From assembly GCF_006175995.1 (NCBI RefSeq), contig NZ_VDMB01000005.1:13-35210 (forward strand): a stretch of 35,198 nucleotides of DNA, in the 5' to 3' direction. The notes below the pieces were generated by a model, which saw nothing but the letters and a program-made list of their open reading frames with translations, was not told the DNA's origin and did no database searches. This document shows, one piece after another, positions 24,420 to 31,119 of the stretch; the first letter of the stretch is position 1; every line of letters starts with the position of its first letter. This DNA comes from Desulfobotulus mexicanus (GTDB lineage Bacteria; Desulfobacterota; Desulfobacteria; Desulfobacterales; ASO4-4). Position numbers and translations under genes: made by a program.

Positions 24420-24462
24420 GACACAGACGTGAATACCACAGAAGTCCATCAAGGAGGATCAA

Positions 24463-24912
24463 ATGAATCCTTATAATAAATCCGACACTGCCATCGCCGC
24501 CCTGACTCCGGAACAGTTCCGTGTGACCCAGCAAAACGGCACCGAGAAACCAGGATCGGGCGAGCACCTTGATAATACCGAGCCGGGCATCTATGTGGAT
24601 ATCGTTTCGGGCGAACCACTGTTTGCGTCATCAGACAAGTTTGAGTCGGGTTGCGGTTGGCCAAGCTTTACCAAACCCATCGAGCCTGCCTATATTCATG
24701 AGCTGAAGGATGTCAGCCATGGCATGGTGCGAACCGAAGTTCGCTCGGTTCATGGCGACAGCCACCTGGGGCACGTGTTTCCCGACGGCCCCAGGGATCG
24801 AGGTGGTCTGCGTTATTGCATCAATTCTGCTTCGCTGCGCTTCATCCATCGCAATGACATGGAAGCAGCGGGCTATGGGGACTACCTCAATCAGGTGGAG
24901 GACAGGTCATGA
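24463..24912 (+). CDS. msrB: peptide-methionine (R)-S-oxide reductase
   Basis: A 149-residue MsrB. The catalytic Cys is C119 in [10 protein letters not shown] and the likely resolving Cys is C64 in [16 protein letters not shown] is the substrate-site loop. The two CxxC zinc pairs found in many MsrBs are absent, so this is the zinc-free form. It reduces the R epimer of methionine sulfoxide in oxidised proteins in the cytoplasm, with thioredoxin as donor. AAGGAGG lies 7 nt before the ATG, and the stop overlaps the msrA start (ATGA). Its G+C-rich codon use differs from the A+T-rich genes just upstream. Confidence 0.95.
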   Translation: MNPYNKSDTAIAALTPEQFRVTQQNGTEKPGSGEHLDNTEPGIYVDIVSGEPLFASSDKFESGCGWPSFTKPIEPAYIHELKDVSHGMVRTEVRSVHGDSHLGHVFPDGPRDRGGLRYCINSASLRFIHRNDMEAAGYGDYLNQVEDRS

Positions 24913-25415
24913 CACAGGAACGCGCTGTTCTGGCGGGTGGCTGTTTTTGGGGGATGCAGGATCTGATTCGCAAGTTGCCGGGGATTGAGGCCACCCGGGT
25001 GGGTTACACCGGCGGTGATGTTCCCAACGCCACCTACCGCAACCACGGCACCCACGCCGAGGCCCTTGAAATTCTTTTCGATCCGGAGAAAATTTCCTAT
25101 CGCCGCATTCTGGAATTCTTTTTCCAGATACACGATCCCACAACCACTCACCGACAGGGTAATGACCGGGGACCGTCCTACCGCTCGGCAATTTACTATC
25201 TTAACGAGACGCAGAAGAAAGTTGCCCTTGACACCATCATGGATGTGAATGCCTCGGGATTATGGCCGGGCAAGGTGGTAACGGAACTCGAACCTGCAGG
25301 GGATTTCTGGGAAGCAGAGCCCGAGCATCAGGATTATCTTGAGCACTATCCCAACGGCTACACCTGCCATTACCCACGTCCGGACTGGGTACTGCCAAAG
25401 CGCGAACGTGAGTAA
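24909..25415 (+). CDS. msrA: peptide-methionine (S)-S-oxide reductase
   Basis: A 168-residue MsrA with the nucleophile C12 in GGCFWG, and VGYTGG and [12 protein letters not shown] further on, all typical. It reduces the S epimer of methionine sulfoxide and complements MsrB. No C-terminal resolving Cys pair is seen, apart from one Cys in the late YTCHYPRP, so recycling may be of the short type. It is coupled to msrB by a 4-nt overlap and ends 4 nt before the convergent phosphopantetheinyl transferase gene, the right edge of the island. Confidence 0.95.
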   Translation: MTQERAVLAGGCFWGMQDLIRKLPGIEATRVGYTGGDVPNATYRNHGTHAEALEILFDPEKISYRRILEFFFQIHDPTTTHRQGNDRGPSYRSAIYYLNETQKKVALDTIMDVNASGLWPGKVVTELEPAGDFWEAEPEHQDYLEHYPNGYTCHYPRPDWVLPKRERE

Positions 25416-25419
25416 GCAG

Positions 25420-26220
25420 TTAAATTTTGACTGAGGCTGAATAAAGCTGAAATCCTGTCAATTCATCCTTCCCGTACAGAAGACTCAGAAGGTGGCCCCC
25501 TTCGATATCCGCTGTCCAGCAGGACACACCAGAAACATCCTTTCCGTGCACCCGCATCCCTTCTGGCAGAATTTCAAGCTTTTTCAGGGGCAGATGAAAG
25601 CCCTGCCCCACAAGCTTCAGTCCCGCCTCCTTTAAAGTCCAGTGACGGAGAATCTCCCTTTCGGGCTTTCCGGAAAGAAAGGCCCATTCTTCTTCGGAAA
25701 AAGCCATACGCCTTAAAGCTTCTGTGTCCCGCTTTCTGTCCGGCTCCAGATCCAGACCCAGCGTCCCCCCTTTTTCAAGGACAATACCAGCTACTGCATA
25801 ATCGCCGCCATGGCTGATGGAAAGGGCATATCCGGGAAAATCCGGAAGAAAAGGAACGCCTTTTTCCGTATTCTCGACCCCGATGGATGCCATAGGTCTG
25901 TCCGGACATAAAAAAGCCTGTACGAGTTTTTTGACGGCCATGCGGCCACAAAGCCACTCCATCTGCCTTTTGGCAGCGGCAAAGCCATGGAAACGGGCTT
26001 TTTCTGATTCTGAAAAACCTTCAGGAAAAGCTACTTCCGGAACAAAAAGTTTTTTCCGGGTTCTCCACGCAGTCCACTCCCCTTCTTCGGAAAAAAGTGC
26101 TGCTACTGTATCCGGAATGCATACCAGATGCAGAGCCACGGGAATACTCTCTAAGCGAAAGGGAAAAGAAGATGCCCGAAGGCTCAGGGGACGGGGCTGC
26201 CAGAAATTTACAGGGTTCAT
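25420..26220 (-). CDS. 4'-phosphopantetheinyl transferase, Sfp type
   Basis: A 266-residue protein of Sfp length. Magnesium and CoA-binding motifs are GLDLEP (about 154-159) and WTLKEA (about 193-198), with ALSISHGGDYAVAG (about 130-143) before them. It transfers the phosphopantetheine arm of CoA to a Ser of acyl- or peptidyl-carrier proteins in the cytoplasm. No carrier protein or synthase is in the window, so the partner is elsewhere. It is a lone gene. The ribosome-binding site before ATG at 26220 is weak, and a later start cannot be excluded. Confidence 0.9.
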   Translation of the reverse strand: MNPVNFWQPRPLSLRASSFPFRLESIPVALHLVCIPDTVAALFSEEGEWTAWRTRKKLFVPEVAFPEGFSESEKARFHGFAAAKRQMEWLCGRMAVKKLVQAFLCPDRPMASIGVENTEKGVPFLPDFPGYALSISHGGDYAVAGIVLEKGGTLGLDLEPDRKRDTEALRRMAFSEEEWAFLSGKPEREILRHWTLKEAGLKLVGQGFHLPLKKLEILPEGMRVHGKDVSGVSCWTADIEGGHLLSLLYGKDELTGFQLYSASVKI

Positions 26221-26713
26221 GGGCCATATTCTTTTGCAGTGAGAAAATTAAATGCTTCGGACAGAATTTCTGTTTCCATGGGACAACAGGCACAGGTAAG
26301 CTTTGCGACATCAGGTCTCGTTATTACCATGGGCAGACTTTGCTGTAAAAAAAAACAGAACAGATTTTGTGAAGGAGCAGAGACATATCTTTCTTATCAT
26401 TTACAGGAGAATAAACTTCTGTTTGTCATGGTTTAACTTTTCAAGATCCATTTTTGATAAATTTAATCAGTTTCTCTGTCAATTCCAACATTCGGGCAGA
26501 AAAGCCCTGCAACATATCAATGTCCGTATGAAAGGCTTTCCGCTTTGCCTTTTTTCCGGTATGCAAAAGGTGCAGACTGTCCAGAAGCATCTGGATGGCT
26601 GTGTGCCTGGCATTACGCTTGAAAGATTTATACATTCCAACCTGAAGCGATAACCTGAGCCGCTTTTTGCTGTCAAAGGAAAGGGCGTCCGCATAAAGAA
26701 AGTAGTGAGTGGC
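26221..26713. other. intergenic region with a possible small minus-strand gene or remnant
   Basis: No gene is firmly supported in these 490 nt. On the minus strand 26441-26635 could encode 64 residues (MYKSFKRNARHTAIQMLLDS, ending LTEKLIKFIKNGS) that look like a helical protein. The same frame stays open upstream to beyond 26700 (reading HYFLYADALSFDSKKRLRLS). It lacks a good start signal, so it may be a decayed gene. Confidence 0.35.
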
Positions 26714-28057
26714 ATGGCTGGAAAAAAAACTTATAAAGGAAAAAAAGGAAACGAATCCCCTTATGTGCCGGGGCTTGTGGCCAATGCCGCAGGTGAAATT
26801 TTTGATCTTGAAGGCTATGCTGCCCTTGGCATGTGTGGTGAAAGTCTGCTGCCCCTAAGGGAAAAGGACATGGTTCCCCTGCCCCATGGCAGTGAAACCA
26901 TGCTGCTGCCGGATCGTATGCCCCTTCTGTGGAATATCAGAAAAAAGCGGGTGGAAGTTATGGACGAAAACCCATGGGAGCCGGGTCAGCCCCTCTTTCC
27001 TGTGGCAGCCTTTAATTCTCCGGGCTATGTCATCACCCATCTTCCGGCCTACAGGGAGCGGCAAAACGCAAGGATTCTGCCTCTTTTTGCCTATGGAGCC
27101 GTGGGCTGGTCCAAAAAAGGTTTTGCCTCAGCCGTGTTTCAGGTGGACAGGGAAGACCGGCAGGATCTGCGCTGCATGCCCGTGGAAAAGGTGCAGGAAG
27201 GGGTTCTCAGCATCCGGTCCCTTCTGCCAAAAAACCGGTTGCTCCTGCACATTAAAAACTGTGCCCTGATCTATGGCTGCCCTGCGGCAAAAAACTTTTT
27301 TCTGGGCCGATATGAAGCCCCCCTGCCCACCTCCCGCAGTTGTAATGCCCGTTGCCTTGGCTGCATCTCCCTTCAGGACAACCCCGAGCTTCAGAGCTGC
27401 CAGAACCGCATTGCCTTTACCCCAAGCCCAAGGGAGATAGCAGAAATAGCCCTTCTTCACATAGAAAGGGTGCCGGATGCGGTGGTGAGTTTCGGGCAGG
27501 GCTGTGAGGGTGACCCTCTTCTGGCGGCCCAGGTCATTGAACCTGCCCTGCGGCTGATTCGGGAAAAAACGGACAGGGGCACCCTGAACATGAATACCAA
27601 TGCCAGTCTTCCCGTAGTACTGGATCGGCTTTTTGAGGCAGGTCTGGATTCCATGCGGGTCAGTATGAACAGCGGAAGGGAAGCTGTTTACAATGCCTAT
27701 TTCCAGCCAAAGGGCTATACCTTTTCCGATGTGCTGAAAAGTGTGGATGTGGCTGAAAAACGGGGAGCCCATGTGGCCCTCAATTACCTCAATGTCCCCG
27801 GTGTCAGTGACGGTGCCGAAGAAGCGGCTGCCATGGAACATTTTTTAAAAGAGCACGCAGTTCATCTGATCCAGTGGCGCAACCTCAACTTTGATCCCCT
27901 GCGCTATTACAGGCTGGTGAAAGATGCGGCATCACCGGGTCCGGCCATGGGAATGGTTTCTCTCATCCGCTATTTTCAAAAAACTTTTCCTGAAATGAAG
28001 CACGGGTATTTCAATCCTCCGGTTTCAAAATTTGCCAAAGTATCTTCAAAAAAATAA
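26714..28057 (+). CDS. radical SAM enzyme with an N-terminal domain of unknown type
   Basis: About 447 residues. The radical SAM cluster motif is CNARCLGC (about C210, C214, C217), i.e. CxxxCxxC, with GQGCEGDPLL (about 270) as the likely SAM-binding glycine region and MNTNASLP and SMNSGREAVYNAYFQP as later barrel strands. It should cleave SAM to start a radical reaction on an unknown substrate. The first about 200 residues form a separate beta-rich part ending in LHIKNCALIYGCPAAKNFFLGRYEAPLP. The frame is open to a GTG at 26705; the ATG at 26714 is preferred, though neither has a strong ribosome-binding site. A terminator follows. Confidence 0.8.
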   Translation: MAGKKTYKGKKGNESPYVPGLVANAAGEIFDLEGYAALGMCGESLLPLREKDMVPLPHGSETMLLPDRMPLLWNIRKKRVEVMDENPWEPGQPLFPVAAFNSPGYVITHLPAYRERQNARILPLFAYGAVGWSKKGFASAVFQVDREDRQDLRCMPVEKVQEGVLSIRSLLPKNRLLLHIKNCALIYGCPAAKNFFLGRYEAPLPTSRSCNARCLGCISLQDNPELQSCQNRIAFTPSPREIAEIALLHIERVPDAVVSFGQGCEGDPLLAAQVIEPALRLIREKTDRGTLNMNTNASLPVVLDRLFEAGLDSMRVSMNSGREAVYNAYFQPKGYTFSDVLKSVDVAEKRGAHVALNYLNVPGVSDGAEEAAAMEHFLKEHAVHLIQWRNLNFDPLRYYRLVKDAASPGPAMGMVSLIRYFQKTFPEMKHGYFNPPVSKFAKVSSKK

Positions 28058-28064
28058 GGTTTAA

Positions 28065-28097
28065 AAAAAGCCCTGACCTTAAGGGCCGGGGCTTTTT
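28065..28097. terminator. bidirectional intrinsic terminator
   Basis: AAAAAGCCC pairs with GGGCTTTTT around a loop containing CCTTAAGG, with T-runs on both strands. It separates the convergent radical SAM and YfaZ-like genes. Confidence 0.8.
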
Positions 28098-28121
28098 ATT
28101 TATACCTTTGGCAATGACAGA

Positions 28122-28721
28122 TCAGAAACGGATTTCATAACCAATAAGAAGGTTATAATCATCCTTGCTCCACTTGTATCCCTTGTCTTCAAAGCTTGCG
28201 TAAATTTTCCGGAGATCCACACGGATGGTGGCATTTTTAAGGACGTGGAAGCCAAGACCGCCTCTGGCTTCCCAGTAATAATCTCCGTCCTGCCAGGTCA
28301 GAGGTTTGGGAGAGGCCATGAGCTGTCCATCAATACTTACGGGAATGGGCAGAGGGTTGATGGCTGCATCCAGCTCGTATCCCATGCCAAAAAGAAAGGC
28401 AAGCCCTGTTGCTGTACTGTTCCACCTGGATCTTTTATAGTCAGCATCAATATAATATCCTTTGAAACCAACAATATACCTGATGCCAGGCATGAACTGA
28501 TCATTTTTTACGGCAAGGGTAGCAGCCGCCATTTTATAATCATCATCCTTATAAAGACCTTCTCCGCCCACAACCATAAACCCGTTTCCAGTATCCATAT
28601 CCACCATCAGCGATCCTGCCACAGTAGACTGGTTCACATAGAGGCCAACCCCCATTCCGGCATGGGCAGGTACCCATGCCAGAATCATCATCAGTAAAAT
28701 ACAGATCCCAAAGCGTTTCAT
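28122..28721 (-). CDS. outer-membrane beta-barrel protein, YfaZ-like
   Basis: A 199-residue protein with a signal peptide (MKRFGICILLMMILAWVPAHA, cleavage near 21). The mature part alternates hydrophobic and polar residues in about eight strands and ends IGYEIRF; a C-terminal Phe is the usual outer-membrane assembly signal. The start of the mature part (GMGVGLYVNQSTVAGSLMVD) resembles YfaZ-family proteins, which have no known function. GGAAG lies 4 nt before the ATG. It is a single gene ending at the shared terminator. It indicates a diderm host. Confidence 0.72.
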   Translation of the reverse strand: MKRFGICILLMMILAWVPAHAGMGVGLYVNQSTVAGSLMVDMDTGNGFMVVGGEGLYKDDDYKMAAATLAVKNDQFMPGIRYIVGFKGYYIDADYKRSRWNSTATGLAFLFGMGYELDAAINPLPIPVSIDGQLMASPKPLTWQDGDYYWEARGGLGFHVLKNATIRVDLRKIYASFEDKGYKWSKDDYNLLIGYEIRF

Positions 28722-28799
28722 GCTTCTTCCTTTTCCTGCAGAAAAAAATTAAAATAACAGACCATCAATAAATTAACGACTGTACCAGCAGCTCATCCA

Positions 28800-29312
28800 T
28801 CAGCTGCCTTTCGGCGCTTCCAGGCGTACCACCATGACAGGTACGGGACAGCGGCGGATAACCCCATTGGCCGTACTGCCCAGAAGCAGATCCTCAAATT
28901 TGCTGTGTCCCCGGGTTCCCATCACCACGAGATCATAGCCGCCTTCCATTGCAGTATCAATGATGGTTTTTACTGGGTGGCCCACCTTGACCAGGACATT
29001 CTCACAGGATGCAAGGCAGTCACCTACTTCTTCCTTCAGTTCCCCACAGGTTTCCCTGATGCGCTCCAGCACGGCTTCCTTGGCACTGGCAAGGCGCTCA
29101 TCCGTAAGGGAGCGCCATCGGTCTATCCCAAAATAAAGATCCATGTCAATGCCCGTTGACAGGGTCATTTCCTCATAAATATCCGGCACCACATGGAGAC
29201 TTGTCATCTCTGCCCCATAGCGGCCCGTAAGACTGACGGCATAGCGCATGGCATCCCTTGCGGTTTCAGAAAGGTCTGTGGCGTAAAGAATTTTTTTTAT
29301 GGACTGGTACAT
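28800..29312 (-). CDS. universal stress protein (UspA family)
   Basis: A 170-residue single Usp domain. It begins IKKILYATDLSETARDAMRYAVSL and contains GTRGHSKFEDLLLGST, the G-x2-G-x9-G-S/T ATP-binding motif, followed by VIRRCPVPVMVV. An insert of about 20 residues (LSTGIDMDLYFGIDRWRS) near residue 55 is longer than in the simplest members. Such proteins bind ATP and help in survival under stress or growth arrest in the cytoplasm. AAGGAG lies 6 nt before the ATG. It is monocistronic. Confidence 0.92.
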   Translation of the reverse strand: MYQSIKKILYATDLSETARDAMRYAVSLTGRYGAEMTSLHVVPDIYEEMTLSTGIDMDLYFGIDRWRSLTDERLASAKEAVLERIRETCGELKEEVGDCLASCENVLVKVGHPVKTIIDTAMEGGYDLVVMGTRGHSKFEDLLLGSTANGVIRRCPVPVMVVRLEAPKGS

Positions 29313-29748
29313 GGCAAGCTCCTTAATTAAAGTGTGTTGTTACCTGCTAACCTGCACTACCCATAGCAGAGGCAGAGTACAAAAAGACCATCGGTTTCAA
29401 AAGTTTTTTTTACGATAATTCAGAGAGATTTAGCAGCAGCGCTCTGGATGAATTATCTTTAAGCACAGGATTCACAAATTTTGAAAAGCTCCTCACTTGT
29501 CATTGTAGGAAATAAGTACAGCAAAAATCAAGATCCGTATTCTTCGGGATAAATTTCTTTATAAGGTTTCCATAGCTTTTGATTCCAGAGCCTGTTCAGG
29601 TTTCATAGGAGAAAGAACTTGCCGGGGGAAAAACCATGGGCTTATAAATACACCGTAAGCAGACATGTTCTGCTAAACAGTATAAGACTCTTTCCCCGTC
29701 CGGACAGACATTGGGAATAAGACTCTTTGAAAACGCATTGGAAATATA
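29313..29748. other. intergenic region with short repeats upstream of the HAD gene
   Basis: About 435 nt with no convincing gene. The repeat ATAAGACTCTTT occurs at 29682-29693 and 29717-29728 in the same direction, just before the next start codon. AGCAGA-CATGT-TCTGCT (29658-29674) is an inverted repeat. Both could bind a regulator; nothing else is clear. Confidence 0.4.
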
Positions 29749-30390
29749 ATGAAGAAAACAGGATTTAAAACGATTTTCTTTGATAACGACGGCGTGCTTG
29801 TGGATACGGAAAAATGCTATTTTGAGGCCAATCAGCTGGCCCTGAAAGATTACGGTATCACCATGAGCCTTGAGGATTTTCAGAAATATTTCCTGCGCTC
29901 CTCTAAGGGGATTTATGCCATTCTTGGCGATGTATCGCAGGCAGCTTTTGAAGTCTTCAGAAAAAAAAGAAAGCAGTACCATATGGAACTGCTTGCGGAA
30001 AAACCCATTGCCATACCCGGCGTGGACCGTATACTGCCTCTTCTGGCGGAGCATTTCCGCATAGGAGTTGTAACCAGCTCGGAAAAGGAACCCTTTGAGC
30101 GGATTCACAGGCGTACGGGCTTTGCCCCGTATTTTGATTTTGTTATCTGCAGGGAAGATGTGGAATTTTCCAAGCCCCACCCGGAACCCTACCTCAAGGC
30201 ACTTACCTTTGCGGATTGTAAACCGGAATACTGCCTTGTCATTGAAGATGCCGAAAGGGGATTGCGGGCGGCCCTGGCTGCAGGTCTCTGCTGCTGGGTG
30301 ATTCCCGGCCCCATGGCCTGTGGCGGATCTTTTACCGGTGCGGAGCGTGTTCTTGGCAGTCTGGAAGAAGCTGCTTTCCTGCTGCTATGA
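29749..30390 (+). CDS. HAD-superfamily phosphatase / phosphomutase-like hydrolase
   Basis: A 213-residue subfamily IA HAD protein. Motif I is DNDGVLVDTE (nucleophile D12, acid D14), motif II VVTSSEK, motif III FSKPHPEPY and motif IV VIEDAERGL. A helical cap lies at about 20-85. The family includes phosphoglycolate phosphatase and beta-phosphoglucomutase; the cap alone does not tell the substrate. GGAAA lies 6 nt before the ATG. The 3' end overlaps that of the convergent triple-FeoA gene by 6 nt, so there is no shared transcription with the ferrosome-like cluster. Confidence 0.88.
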   Translation: MKKTGFKTIFFDNDGVLVDTEKCYFEANQLALKDYGITMSLEDFQKYFLRSSKGIYAILGDVSQAAFEVFRKKRKQYHMELLAEKPIAIPGVDRILPLLAEHFRIGVVTSSEKEPFERIHRRTGFAPYFDFVICREDVEFSKPHPEPYLKALTFADCKPEYCLVIEDAERGLRAALAAGLCCWVIPGPMACGGSFTGAERVLGSLEEAAFLLL

Positions 30391-31119
30391 AGCATCTGAT
30401 GCTTCCTGGTTCAGGATCACCCGGATTCTTAGGGCCTGATCCGGCCTGAGATAAAGGCGCAGACCTGTTTTCATCCCCACCACCACCTGATTTCGTCCAC
30501 CATGGCCTATGGGCTGGGCCGGGGTTACGGCTTCAAGGAAAAGGGTTTTTCCCGGTGCAATGGAAAATCCGTCCAGCATGGATAAAGCCCTGCTGCCACC
30601 AATGAGCTGTTTTACGAGAAAGGGTTTGCCCCTTCCTGCCATGGCAAACTGCAGCTCCCGGCCTTCCATTTCGCCCCATATTTTGGTGGCCATACCTTCT
30701 GTGAGTTTAAAATGATCATTGCCCATGCGGATATGATAATTCATGGGTGGTACCCTGTGTTCCATGCGCAGGTTGTCATTTTCCCTTATTCCCAGAATTT
30801 CAAGCCCTTCTGCCAGAGAGCTGCCGCATACAAGGCCCTCCACATGGCCCGTTTCTCCGGGAAGCATTTCCAGAACAGGGGTTTTATGACCGTCATCATG
30901 GTGAACAATCACCTTGGCAGCCATGCCTCCTGCCAGTACCACATGACCTCTGGGGCCGTGTATCCGTACCGGAACAAGGTGAACTTCCTCATCCAGACGC
31001 ATCAGGGAATCTCCTGCATAGATTCCCATGCGGGCAAGACGGTCGCTGAGTATGGCATCGTTAATTTCGGACAGGATCAGGGGCCTGTTACAGGGGGCCT
31101 GATCAAGACTGAAGAGCAT
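30385..31119 (-). CDS. protein of three tandem FeoA-like (SH3-type) domains, last gene of the ferrosome-like cluster
   Basis: A 244-residue soluble protein that divides into three similar beta-barrel units, about 1-75, 85-155 and 160-240. Each has the FeoA pattern of a small loop, (L/M)GI.(A/P/E)GD.L-like turn and a closing strand: RLARMGIYAGDSLMRL, LEILGIRENDNLRM and LDGFSIAPGKTLFL. The first two units end in GGMAAKVIV and EGMATKIWG. FeoA domains are small partners of ferrous-iron transporters and of metalloregulators. The gene starts 17 nt inside the end of the ATPase gene, with its own AAAGGAG, so the two are coupled. A role regulating or docking to the iron ATPase is inferred. Confidence 0.78.
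   Translation of the reverse strand: MLFSLDQAPCNRPLILSEINDAILSDRLARMGIYAGDSLMRLDEEVHLVPVRIHGPRGHVVLAGGMAAKVIVHHDDGHKTPVLEMLPGETGHVEGLVCGSSLAEGLEILGIRENDNLRMEHRVPPMNYHIRMGNDHFKLTEGMATKIWGEMEGRELQFAMAGRGKPFLVKQLIGGSRALSMLDGFSIAPGKTLFLEAVTPAQPIGHGGRNQVVVGMKTGLRLYLRPDQALRIRVILNQEASDAS

Noticed and set aside
30385-31119. Ferrous-iron transporter operon (feoAB)
   Set aside because: No FeoB GTPase is present; the partner is a P1B-type ATPase.
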